A stretch of 8,196 nucleotides of DNA. Origin: an uncultured Pseudomonadota bacterium. GTDB taxonomy: Bacteria; Myxococcota_A; UBA796; GCA-2862545. Position 1 is the stretch's first letter; each line of letters opens with the position of its first letter. A program made the position numbers and the translations under genes. This document shows positions 1 through 6,224 of the stretch, piece by piece. The stretch covers positions 1 to 8,196 of the forward strand of contig CALATR010000637.1 of NCBI GenBank assembly GCA_937891875.1, read 5' to 3'. The notes under the pieces were generated by a model that ran no database searches, was not told the DNA's origin, and saw nothing but the letters and a program-made list of their open reading frames with translations.

Positions 1-1251
1 GATCGCCTGCGTGGTGCGGATGAACCACGTGGGGCGTGCGTACTGGATCAGCGGCTCGTCATCCGCACGGTAGCTGAAAGGATAGTCGTGGCGGTACTGG
101 TCCCGCTTGAAGAGCAGGCCGCGCTCCTTCAGGTCTGCGATGATCGGCTTGTCCGCATCCTTGCAGAACATGCCGGCGAACGCGCCCGCCTCGGGGCCGA
201 AGGTGCCGTCGGGACGGACCCACTGCAGCATGCCCAGGCCCGCCTGCTGGGCGGCGCGCATGTCGTCCTCACCGAACGCGGGGGCGGTGTGCACGATGCC
301 CGTGCCCGCCGACGTGGTGACGTGATCGGCGGTGACGATGACGAAGGCGTCGGTGCTGTCGCCCTGGCCGCCGGCGAGGGGACGGACCGGTCCGAAGTCG
401 AACTGCGGGGTGTAGCGCCGACCGACCAGCTCCGAACCCTTCACCGTCTCCCGGGGCTCGAGGTCGTGGGCCGCCGCGAGGTCCGCCGCGACGATGACCG
501 TGCCGCCGTCGGGGTCGTCGCACAGCGCGTACTCGATGTCCGCGCCCACGGCGAGGGCCACGTTGGACGGCAGGGTCCACGGGGTCGTCGTCCAGGCGAG
601 GTAGCTGACGCTCGGGTCGTCCGCATCGCGAAAGCGCACGGTGATCGCCGGATCATCGACGGTCTTGTAGCCGAGGCCGACCTCGGCGGCGGAGAGGCTG
701 GTGCCGCCCTGGGGCCACCACCAGATGACCTTGTGACCCTTGTAGAGCAGGCCCTTGTCGAAGAGCTCCGCCAGCGCCCACCACACACTCTCCACGTAGG
801 CGCGGTGGAAGGTCACGTAGGGATCGGACAGGTCGACCCAGAAGCCCACCTGGCGGGTGAGGGTGTTCCACTCGTCGACGTAGGTGAACACTGAGTCGCG
901 GCACGCGTTGTTGAACGCCGCGATGCCCATCTCCTCGATGCCGGCGCGCCCCTTCAGGCCCAGCCGCTTCTGCACCTCGATCTCGACCGGCAGGCCGTGG
1001 GTGTCCCAGCCCGCCTTGCGCCGCACCCGGTGCCCCTTCATGGTCATGAAGCGCGGAATGACGTCCTTCACCACACGGGTGAGGACGTGCCCGTTGTGGG
1101 GCAGGCCGTTGGCGGTGGGCGGACCCTCGAAGAACACGAAGTCGGGGCGGCCCTCCGCCTGCTCCATGGACTTCTCGAAGACGTCGCGAGCGTCCCACAG
1201 GGCGAGGACCTCTTCCTCGAGCTGCGCGGGCGCCGGCAGCCGGTCGAACAT
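1..1251 (-). CDS. ileS: Isoleucine--tRNA ligase, type 2 (IleS2-like), 5' portion only
   Basis: Cytoplasmic class I aminoacyl-tRNA synthetase that charges tRNA-Ile with isoleucine. The 417 codons present are the N-terminal part; the gene runs off the left edge, so the KMSKS loop and anticodon-binding domain are not visible. The nucleotide-binding HIGH motif reads PHNGH at residues 51-55, preceded by GPPTANGL (43-50). GWDTHGLPVEIEV (81-93) is the usual Rossmann motif. The CP1 editing domain shows TTTPWTLPSN (221-230) and GTGIVHTAPAFGEDD (316-330). The overall pattern matches the eukaryotic-like IleS2 group, known from family work for mupirocin tolerance. The CPxC and CWRC cysteine pairs expected in Thermus-like enzymes are absent (WWWPQGG at 177-183, PFSYRA at 391-396). 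The start was chosen because ATG at 1251 follows GGAGG and matches the usual short N-terminus before LEEEVLALW. Identification is near certain; type assignment is strong. Confidence 0.96.
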   Translation of the reverse strand, partial: MFDRLPAPAQLEEEVLALWDARDVFEKSMEQAEGRPDFVFFEGPPTANGLPHNGHVLTRVVKDVIPRFMTMKGHRVRRKAGWDTHGLPVEIEVQKRLGLKGRAGIEEMGIAAFNNACRDSVFTYVDEWNTLTRQVGFWVDLSDPYVTFHRAYVESVWWALAELFDKGLLYKGHKVIWWWPQGGTSLSAAEVGLGYKTVDDPAITVRFRDADDPSVSYLAWTTTPWTLPSNVALAVGADIEYALCDDPDGGTVIVAADLAAAHDLEPRETVKGSELVGRRYTPQFDFGPVRPLAGGQGDSTDAFVIVTADHVTTSAGTGIVHTAPAFGEDDMRAAQQAGLGMLQWVRPDGTFGPEAGAFAGMFCKDADKPIIADLKERGLLFKRDQYRHDYPFSYRADDEPLIQYARPTWFIRTTQAI

Positions 1252-1428
1252 GCGGCCTCCGTAGTGGCCGGGACCCCTAATGGGGATTGGCGTCTGTGGC
1301 ATCGTCACCACGCCTTCGACCCCGCGGGCGTGAACCTCCTGCAAGCGAGTGGCACAGACCTGCGTGCAAGACGTTGTCGATTCGGGCATGGTGTGCATCC
1401 TTGCCCGCGACCCCACTGGAGGAGTTCC
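1252..1428. promoter_or_regulatory. Divergent intergenic region between ileS and dksA
   Basis: These 177 bases must carry the promoters for both divergent genes. No clear sigma-70 pair stands out. The best plus-strand candidate is TTGTCG (1374-1379) with 17 bases to ATCCTT (1397-1402), whose -10 box is poor. On the ileS side a CCCC-TAAT-GGGG hairpin lies at 1274-1285. A second hairpin, CGGCC (1253-1257) with GGCCG (1266-1270), touches the ileS ribosome binding site. TGCAAG occurs twice, 25 bases apart (1340 and 1365). There is no T-box-like leader that I can recognise. Confidence 0.5.
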
Positions 1429-1830
1429 ATGGCTGACCACAACGCGTTTCCCCCGGACGAGTACCTCTCCGAGGCGGAGGTCTCCGAGCTACACGACATC
1501 CTGACCCAGCAGCTCGACGGTCTGCTGGAGCAGGGCCGCCGAGCCGTGGCCGAGGCCAGCCAGGAGCGCACCCAGGAAGCGGACGAGCTGGACATCGCGA
1601 TCACCGAGTCCAACCGCGACTTCCAGCTGCGCATGGCCGACCGCGAGCGCCGCCTGCTCAAGAAGATCCGCCACGCCCTGGAGTCCATCCAGGCCGGCGA
1701 GTACGGCACCTGCGAGTCCTGCGGCTCGGCGATCACCTACAAGCGCCTGCTGGCCCGTCCGGTCGCGCGCATGTGCATCGACTGCAAGACCGAGGCCGAG
1801 CAGCTCGAGGGTCGCCGCCGGTTCTTCTAG
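1429..1830 (+). CDS. dksA: DksA/TraR-family zinc-finger transcription factor
   Basis: The 133-residue protein is a DksA homologue. In characterised bacteria DksA binds in the RNA polymerase secondary channel and, with ppGpp, adjusts rRNA, ribosomal protein and amino-acid biosynthesis promoters. The N-terminal half (about 12-90) is a charged helical coiled coil. Its tip carries DELDIA (52-57), matching the conserved DxxDxA acidic tip that true DksA needs for activity. The segment from DRERRLLKKI (71-80) onward is collinear with E. coli DksA. A C4 zinc finger follows: CESC (95-98) and CIDC (116-119). The length is slightly shorter than the E. coli protein (151 aa), mainly at the N-terminus. ATG at 1429 has a strong GGAGGAG ribosome binding site (1418-1424). 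A longer upstream reading frame exists but would cross into ileS. It is divergent from ileS and convergent with the DUF2237 gene. Confidence 0.93.
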   Translation: MADHNAFPPDEYLSEAEVSELHDILTQQLDGLLEQGRRAVAEASQERTQEADELDIAITESNRDFQLRMADRERRLLKKIRHALESIQAGEYGTCESCGSAITYKRLLARPVARMCIDCKTEAEQLEGRRRFF

Positions 1831-1843
1831 GGACGGAACGGTG

Positions 1844-1860
1844 GGGGCCGTGCAGGCCCC
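1844..1860. terminator. GC-rich hairpin between convergent dksA and DUF2237 genes
   Basis: GGGGCC (1844-1849) pairs perfectly with GGCCCC (1855-1860) around a GTGCA loop, inside the 35-base gap between two converging stop codons. The position is right for a two-way terminator. Neither strand has a T-run after the stem, so it may only slow polymerase or protect mRNA 3' ends. Confidence 0.4.
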
Positions 1861-1865
1861 GCCTC

Positions 1866-2258
1866 CTAGTCCACCCGCTGCGCGTCGATCGCGTGCGCCA
1901 GCAGGTCCTCCAGCCGACAGTGGGCGAGCGCGCCCTCGTGGGTGCCCGCCAGCACGACCGGCGGCGCAAAGCCCGCCTCGAGCGCTTCCGCCCAGCGCGG
2001 CGCGCACAGGCACCAGCGATCACCGGGCTCGAGTCCGGGGAAGCCGAAGCGGGGCACGGGCGTCGACAGGTCGTTGCCGGCCGCCCGCGAAAACACCAGG
2101 AAGTCCGCCGTCATCTGGGCGCAGACCGTGTGTGAGCCCCGGTCCTCGGGCCCGGTGTTGCAGCAGCCGTCTCGGTGCCACCCGGTGCGCGGCTCCATCG
2201 AGCAGGTGACGAGCGGGCCGCCCAGCACGTTGCGCGCGGGGGTCTCCTGAAGGGTCAT
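1866..2258 (-). CDS. DUF2237 family protein
   Basis: The 130-residue cytoplasmic protein belongs to the DUF2237 family of unknown function, recognised by its highly conserved core: NVLGGPL (10-16), DGCCNTGPEDRGSHTVCA (30-47), NDLSTP (62-67), FGFPGLEPGDRWCLCA (71-86) and EALEAGFAPPVVL (91-103). Length is typical of the family. Seven cysteines are present (19, 32, 33, 46, 83, 85, 114). Those at 32/33, 46 and 83/85 lie in the conserved blocks and could bind metal or form a redox site, but this is inference. The ATG overlaps the stop of the upstream DUF302 gene as ATGA (2258-2255), so the two are very likely translationally coupled. A longer minus-strand frame through the DUF302 gene is a shadow. 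Confidence 0.88.
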   Translation of the reverse strand: MTLQETPARNVLGGPLVTCSMEPRTGWHRDGCCNTGPEDRGSHTVCAQMTADFLVFSRAAGNDLSTPVPRFGFPGLEPGDRWCLCAPRWAEALEAGFAPPVVLAGTHEGALAHCRLEDLLAHAIDAQRVD

Positions 2259-2653
2259 GCCGTCAGGTCCGAGCACGCCTGGCGCAGCAGCCGGTCCGCC
2301 TCGCTGGCGACCTCGTGCAGACCGGGGTGCTCGACCACCTGGAACATGGCCGCCGGGTCCACGAACAGGACCTCGACGTCGTCCCCCACCTGGCGCAGGG
2401 TGACGTTGCAGGGCAGCATCAGCGCGATGCCGGGCTCGGCGGTGACCGCCTGGTTCGCAAGCTTCGGGTTGCACGCGCCGAGGATGACGTGGGGCGGGTG
2501 GTCGGCCCCGACCTTGGCCTTGAGCGTGCCAGCGAGGTCGATCTCGGTGAGCACGCCAAAGCCGACCTCCTTGAGCGCCGCCTGCACCACCGGGCGGGCG
2601 TCGGCGAGGGTGGTGTGCTTGAGGGTCGTTCCGAACGAGTACGACGAGGACAT
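2255..2653 (-). CDS. DUF302 domain protein
   Basis: The 132-residue protein is a single DUF302 domain of the TTHA1732-like fold family. Visible family features are the N-terminal YSFGTTLKHT strand, a helix ARPVVQAALKEVGFGVLTEID (19-39), KAKVGADHPPHVILGACNP (45-63) with the single conserved-looking cysteine, then ALMLPCNVTLRQ and VLFVDPAAMF (95-104), and a C-terminal helix with LRQAC. No signal peptide or membrane segment is apparent, so it should be cytoplasmic. Biochemical function is not established for the family; roles in sulfur or redox chemistry and stress have been suggested, but nothing here decides this. ATG at 2653 follows GGAG with 5 bases spacing. It is the first partner of a tight pair with DUF2237 and lies 84 bases downstream of the ykvA-like gene. 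Confidence 0.85.
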   Translation of the reverse strand: MSSSYSFGTTLKHTTLADARPVVQAALKEVGFGVLTEIDLAGTLKAKVGADHPPHVILGACNPKLANQAVTAEPGIALMLPCNVTLRQVGDDVEVLFVDPAAMFQVVEHPGLHEVASEADRLLRQACSDLTA

Positions 2654-2737
2654 GGGGACTCCGGGTCAGGAACACAGCCTGGACCCGTGGGGCGCAGCGT
2701 CAAGGGGTCAGCAGAGCCCCTCGGAGCGCCCTCCGTC
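2654..2737 (-). other. Gap between ykvA-like and DUF302 genes
   Basis: This 84-base gap on the same strand holds a weak hairpin, AGGGG (2703-2707) with CCCCT (2717-2721), placed just after the ykvA-like stop codon. No T-run follows. The gap is long enough for a separate promoter for the DUF302/DUF2237 pair, so operon membership of the ykvA-like gene is unclear. Confidence 0.3.
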
Positions 2738-3121
2738 CTACAGCGCCTTCAGCTCGTCCAGGCTCAGGGGCCGGTAGCCATCGATGCCGAGGTCATCGCC
2801 CTGGCCGTTCAGCTCGGCCTCGTAGGGGTCGGCCTGGACCGGCTCGGCGACAGGCGCGGGCTCGGCGACGCTCTTCGGGCGCAGCGCATCGGGCACCAGA
2901 CCCGAGAAGCCGGAGGCCCCGCGGAGCTGGCGCACGGCGTAGCCGGTGAAGAGGATCGTCGAGACGAGGAAGAAGAGGTCGTCCAGCTGCCCGATGATCG
3001 GGATGTCCGGCAGCAGGTCGATGGGGGAGATCACGTAGATGATCTGCGCCACCCACATGAAGATCACGGACTGCACGAGCCAGCGCTTGCCCGCATCCAG
3101 GTTGTTCCACCATTCCTTCAT
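2738..3121 (-). CDS. YkvA-like DUF1232 membrane protein
   Basis: This 127-residue small membrane protein carries the DUF1232 (YkvA) signature YVISPIDLLPDIPIIGQLDD (29-48), in which SPIDLLPD and LDD are the family hallmarks. Two hydrophobic segments, about 16-32 and 48-65, flank this loop, so the protein probably forms a hairpin in the inner membrane. The C-terminal half (about 70-127) is polar, Pro/Ala/Glu-rich and probably disordered, ending in DELKAL. Family function is unknown. The start at 3121 is supported by GAGG five bases upstream and by the typical family N-terminus. The same frame is open far upstream, but that part is antisense to the aminotransferase and is not coding. It is transcribed divergently from the aminotransferase gene. 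Confidence 0.85.
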   Translation of the reverse strand: MKEWWNNLDAGKRWLVQSVIFMWVAQIIYVISPIDLLPDIPIIGQLDDLFFLVSTILFTGYAVRQLRGASGFSGLVPDALRPKSVAEPAPVAEPVQADPYEAELNGQGDDLGIDGYRPLSLDELKAL

Positions 3122-3139
3122 GACTGCCTCGTTCTGTCG

Positions 3140-3157
3140 CCGCGCGCGTCCGCGCGG
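3140..3157 (-). promoter_or_regulatory. Strong hairpin in the ykvA-like leader
   Basis: CCGCGCG (3140-3146) and CGCGCGG (3151-3157) form a perfect 7-bp stem with a 4-base loop. It lies about 18 bases upstream of the ykvA-like ATG, just beyond its GAGG ribosome binding site. It could modulate translation or be a by-product of GC-rich sequence. Confidence 0.35.
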
Positions 3158-3171
3158 TCCACTCGCACTAC

Positions 3172-3195
3172 GCACGTGTGCAATCACGTATTGCA
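3172..3195. promoter_or_regulatory. Overlapping inverted repeats, candidate operator
   Basis: In the 138-base divergent region, TGCAAT (3179-3184) and ATTGCA (3190-3195) form a perfect inverted repeat with a 5-base spacer. A second palindrome, GCAC-GT-GTGC (3172-3181), overlaps it and contains CACGTG. The AT-rich arms stand out against the GC-rich surroundings. The symmetry suits a dimeric repressor or activator controlling the divergent ykvA-like and aminotransferase genes. The cognate regulator is not identifiable here. Confidence 0.4.
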
Positions 3196-3259
3196 TCTGA
3201 AGTTCGCCCGCCCGTGAGCGGGGCTCGCTAGGCTGGAGCCCCCCGGTCCGGAGATCGCC

Positions 3260-4528
3260 ATGTCCATCGCGGATGCCCTCAACGACGACCTCGCCGCCGA
3301 GTTCCCCGCTGCCTTCCGCGCCCTGTCCCGCCTGGGCCGTCGGATCTACTTCCCCCAGGGCATCCCGGCCCAGTCGGCCGACGCCCGAGGAACCAGGTAC
3401 AACGCTACGATCGGCCAGGTGACCGACGGGCATGGCTCCCCTACCCCGCTGCCCGCCATCGCCGAGGCGTTCGCCGGGCTGGACGCGCACAAGAGCCACC
3501 TGTACAGCCCGCCTGCCGGCCACGGGGACCTCCGCCGCGCCTGGGCCGACCGCCAGCGCGCCCTGTCCGGCGGCTCGACCGCCCCCACGACCCTGCCCTT
3601 CGTGTGCATCGGCCTGACCCAGGTGCTCTCCTTCGCCGCAGAGCTCTTCGTCGACGAGGACACGCCGGTGCTCGTGCCCGCGCCGCGCTGGGGCAACTAC
3701 GACCAGGTGTTCGTCACCCGCCGTGGCGGTCGCCTCGTCGAGTACGACCTCTTCGATGGCCGTGAGCTGACGCTCGAGCCCCTGCGCCAGACCCTCGCCG
3801 CGACCGAGGGCCCGGCCATGGTGGTGCTCAACTTCCCCCACAACCCCAGCGGCATGACCCCCGACGCCGCCACCGCCGCCGAGCTGGTGGACCTGGTGCT
3901 GGCCCACCCGGGCCCCCTGGTCGTGCTGGTCGACGACGCCTACGCCGGCATGGCCTGGGACGACCAGCTGCCCGGCCGCTCGCTGTTCTGGGACCTCGCC
4001 GAGCGCCACGATCCCGACAAGCACGTCATCCTGCGCGCGGACGGCGTGACCAAGGAGCTGCTGTTCTTCCCCGGTCGGGTCGGCTTCCTCACCATCGCCT
4101 GCGACCCGGCGTCGAAGTCCGCCGCCGCCTTCGAGAGCAAGCTCGCCGGGCTGGCGCGCTCGGGCAATGGCTCGCCGCCGGGCCCGTCCCAGGCCGCCGT
4201 GCTCCACGCCCTCACCCATCCCGACCTCGACCAGCAGCTCACCGAGGCGCGGGCGGTGCTCCAGGCCCGCTTCGATCGCCTGTCCGCCGCACTCGCCGCG
4301 GCACAGAGCGATCGCCTGCGACCCTACCCGTTCAACAGCGGCGTGTTCGCCATGGTCGGCCTGCCCGATGATCTCGACTCCGAGGAGGTCCGCAAGCGCC
4401 TCATCGCCGAGCAGAGCCTGGGCCTGGTGCGGCTCGGTGGCCTGAACGCCCTGCGGATCGCCTGGTGCAGCGTGGCCGAGGAGGACATCGACGGCCTCGT
4501 CGGGGCCCTGGTCGAGGGTCTGGGGTGA
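3260..4528 (+). CDS. Fold-type-I PLP-dependent aminotransferase
   Basis: The 422-residue protein is a class I/II aminotransferase that uses pyridoxal phosphate to move an amino group between an amino acid and a 2-oxo acid. Visible motifs: YNATIGQVTDG (47-57) and YSPPAGHGDLR (82-92) near the substrate mouth; APRWGNYDQV (141-150), whose aromatic residue stacks on the PLP ring in relatives; NFPHNPSG (191-198) with the conserved Asn; DDAYAG (225-230), giving the Asp and Tyr that contact the cofactor; DGVTKE (261-266) with K265 as the Schiff-base lysine; R273 for phosphate; and R399 in RIAWCS for the substrate carboxylate. The pattern resembles a small COG0436-like subgroup with TKE...GRVGF, often loosely called aspartate or aromatic aminotransferase. 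The substrate cannot be read from sequence. ATG at 3260 follows GGAG with 7 bases spacing. The stop overlaps the next gene's GTG start. Confidence 0.92.
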   Translation: MSIADALNDDLAAEFPAAFRALSRLGRRIYFPQGIPAQSADARGTRYNATIGQVTDGHGSPTPLPAIAEAFAGLDAHKSHLYSPPAGHGDLRRAWADRQRALSGGSTAPTTLPFVCIGLTQVLSFAAELFVDEDTPVLVPAPRWGNYDQVFVTRRGGRLVEYDLFDGRELTLEPLRQTLAATEGPAMVVLNFPHNPSGMTPDAATAAELVDLVLAHPGPLVVLVDDAYAGMAWDDQLPGRSLFWDLAERHDPDKHVILRADGVTKELLFFPGRVGFLTIACDPASKSAAAFESKLAGLARSGNGSPPGPSQAAVLHALTHPDLDQQLTEARAVLQARFDRLSAALAAAQSDRLRPYPFNSGVFAMVGLPDDLDSEEVRKRLIAEQSLGLVRLGGLNALRIAWCSVAEEDIDGLVGALVEGLG

Positions 4529-5220
4529 GCCCGCGGGCGCTGGCGACGCTCCTGGCCCTGGCCTGCACCCCGTCCCAGCCGGCGGTCCCGCAGCCGAGCC
4601 CGGAGCCCGCGAGCCCGGCCGCACCCTCCGCCTCAGACACCAAGAAACCCGACGCAACGCCGCGTATCAAAGACACGGATCCGCCCCGGGTCCGCGGGCC
4701 GGCCAACCCTCCCCCCCTGCGCCAGCTCTCCCTGCCCCAGGTCCGCGAGCGCGCCTTCCCCGCGCAGGTGCACTACCAGCTGCCCCCGTCCGACCGGACC
4801 TCCCGCTACCTGCCCCAACACCTGGTGCACCCGGCGTTCGCGACCCGCATCGGTCCCTTCGACGACGCCGTGCTGTACTTCAACCGCGCCTCCACCGGCC
4901 GGATCCTGGTCGGCTGGGTCGCCGCGGAGCAGGACGGCGAGCGCCACGTGTGGCAGGTCGCGTTCCCCTGCCCCGGCGAGCTCGGCGCGGTCGAGGCAGT
5001 GCTCTTCGAGGACGTCGACTCCGACAACGTCCCCGACCCGATCATCATCTACAGCTGGATGCTGGGTCACGGACCCGAAGGTACCGTCGACCGCTACTCG
5101 GCGGTCGCCATCCGCTGGGACGGCGAGGCCTTCGTCGCCGACGACTCGCGCTTCTTCGGGCTCGAAAACGCCAACGCGGCCCGCGTCCGTGACTGGCTGC
5201 GGGCGACGCCGGGACCCTGA
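4525..5220 (+). CDS. Putative lipoprotein of unknown function
   Basis: I do not recognise the family. The 231-residue product starts with a short lipoprotein-type signal, MSPRALATLLALAC, with the lipid-anchored Cys at 14 (the lipobox is acceptable rather than ideal). A Pro/Ala/Ser-rich linker follows (15-65). The folded part (about 66-231) contains FEDVDSDNVPDPIIIY (161-176), a DxDxD acidic loop like those in calcium-binding or FG-GAP-type repeats, and then RYSAVAIRWDGEAFV (190-204), a beta-rich pattern. It is probably anchored in the outer or inner membrane facing the periplasm. GTG at 4525 was chosen because it overlaps the aminotransferase stop as GTGA, has GAGGG (4514-4518) six bases upstream and gives a signal peptide. 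The in-frame ATG at 4465 would add an Arg-rich stretch that spoils the signal. Coupling to a cytoplasmic aminotransferase is unexplained. Confidence 0.72.
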   Translation: MSPRALATLLALACTPSQPAVPQPSPEPASPAAPSASDTKKPDATPRIKDTDPPRVRGPANPPPLRQLSLPQVRERAFPAQVHYQLPPSDRTSRYLPQHLVHPAFATRIGPFDDAVLYFNRASTGRILVGWVAAEQDGERHVWQVAFPCPGELGAVEAVLFEDVDSDNVPDPIIIYSWMLGHGPEGTVDRYSAVAIRWDGEAFVADDSRFFGLENANAARVRDWLRATPGP

Positions 5221-5237
5221 TCCCAGGCGAGCGGGCT

Positions 5238-5287
5238 GAGCGCCATCATGCGCTCCAGCGCTACCCGAGCGCCATCATGCGCTCCAG
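5238..5287. repeat. 21-bp direct repeat with internal hairpins at the nadA 3' end
   Basis: A 21-base sequence at 5238-5258 recurs perfectly at 5267-5287, a 29-base offset. Each copy contains GAGCGC-CATCAT-GCGCTC, a 6-bp hairpin (5238-5255 and 5267-5284). One copy encodes the last residues of NadA (LERMMAL) and the other lies just beyond its stop, in the convergent gap with the lipoprotein gene. The paired hairpins may serve as a two-way terminator, though no T-run follows. Confidence 0.7.
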
Positions 5288-6220
5288 GGGCTTGAGTGCG
5301 GCGACGCGCTGGCGCTCGGGGAGCTCGATGCGCGGCTGCAGATCACGAAGGCACAGGTAGAGCTTCTCCAGCGTGTTCAGGCGCATGAACGGGCACTCGT
5401 TGCAGTTGCAGGAGTCGTCCATGCCGGGCAGCGGGATCAGCTCGACGTCGGGGCTCTTCTTCTGCATCTGGTGCAGGATCCCCGCCTCGGTCGCGACGAT
5501 GAAGCTGTCGAAGCCGGACTCCTGGGTGTAGCGGAGCAGGCTCGACGTGCTGCCGATGTGGTCGGCGTAGGCCAGGATGTGGGGCTCGCACTCCGGGTGT
5601 GCGATGACCTTGGCCTTGGGGTGCTGCTGCTTGAGGTCCAGGAGCTTCTGCTCGCTGAAGGTCTCGTGCACGATGCAGGTGCCCTGCCACAGGTCCATCT
5701 CGCGGCCGGTCTGGCGCTGGACCCAGCTGCCCAGGTTGCGGTCGGGGGCGAACAGGACCGGCTTGTCCTCGGGCAGGCTCTCGAGCACCCGCACGGCGTT
5801 GCTGCTGGTGCAGATGATGTCGGACAGCGCCTTGGTCGCCGCGGTGCAGTTGATGTAGCTGACGACGAGGTGATCGGGGTGATCGGCCTTCCACGCCGCG
5901 AGCTCGTCCGCGGGGCACGAGTCGGCGAGCGAGCAGCCCGCCTCGAGGTCCGGCAGCACGACGATGCGGTCCGGGTTGAGGATCTTGGCGGTCTCGGCCA
6001 TGAAGTGCACGCCGCAGAACACGATGACGTCGGCCTCGGTGTCCCGGGCGGCCTTGGCCAGCTGCAGGGAGTCACCGATGAAGTCGGCGAGATCCTGGAT
6101 CTCGGACTCCTGGTAGTAGTGGGCCAGGATGACGGCGTTGCGCTCCTTGCGCAGCCGCTCGATCGCGTCGAGCAGCGCGTCGCCCTGGGGGATGTCGGAC
6201 GGCTTGTCAGCCAGCAGCAT
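5261..6220 (-). CDS. nadA: Quinolinate synthase NadA
   Basis: NadA condenses iminoaspartate with dihydroxyacetone phosphate to give quinolinate in de novo NAD synthesis, using a [4Fe-4S] cluster with an open iron site. The 319-residue protein is of normal length and complete. Motifs: LAHYYQESEIQDLADFIGDS (32-51), VFCGVHFMAETAKILNP (67-83), LEAGCSLADSCP (92-103), YINCTAATKA (122-131), CTSSNA (137-142), WQGTCIVHE (178-186), HPEC (208-211) and CNCNECPFM (271-279). By family alignment the cluster ligands are C96, C182 and C276. ATG at 6220 follows GGAGG with 6 bases spacing. NadB and NadC are not in the window, so nadA stands alone between a convergent lipoprotein gene and a divergent transporter gene. 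The C-terminus lies in a 21-bp duplication, and the leader can pair with the ribosome binding site. Confidence 0.97.
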   Translation of the reverse strand: MLLADKPSDIPQGDALLDAIERLRKERNAVILAHYYQESEIQDLADFIGDSLQLAKAARDTEADVIVFCGVHFMAETAKILNPDRIVVLPDLEAGCSLADSCPADELAAWKADHPDHLVVSYINCTAATKALSDIICTSSNAVRVLESLPEDKPVLFAPDRNLGSWVQRQTGREMDLWQGTCIVHETFSEQKLLDLKQQHPKAKVIAHPECEPHILAYADHIGSTSSLLRYTQESGFDSFIVATEAGILHQMQKKSPDVELIPLPGMDDSCNCNECPFMRLNTLEKLYLCLRDLQPRIELPERQRVAALKPLERMMALG

Positions 6221-6224
6221 GGGG

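Noticed and set aside
88..894. 268-codon plus-strand open frame antisense to ileS
   Set aside because: It lies wholly opposite clear ileS coding sequence, is Arg/Val/Gly-rich as expected for a GC-rich shadow, and shows no family motif.
1252..1428. Possible T-box leader for ileS
   Set aside because: The leader region lacks any recognisable T-box sequence or specifier stem, and T-boxes are mainly found in Gram-positive lineages.
2259..2675. Minus-strand extension that would make the DUF2237 protein 269 residues
   Set aside because: The extra part overlaps the recognisable DUF302 gene in another frame and is Arg/Gly/Pro-rich; the ATGA overlap gives a better start.
3122..4657. Long minus-strand upstream extension of the ykvA-like frame (639 codons in total)
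   Set aside because: It is antisense to the aminotransferase with its intact catalytic motifs, and the ykvA-like protein has a good ATG and ribosome binding site at 3121.
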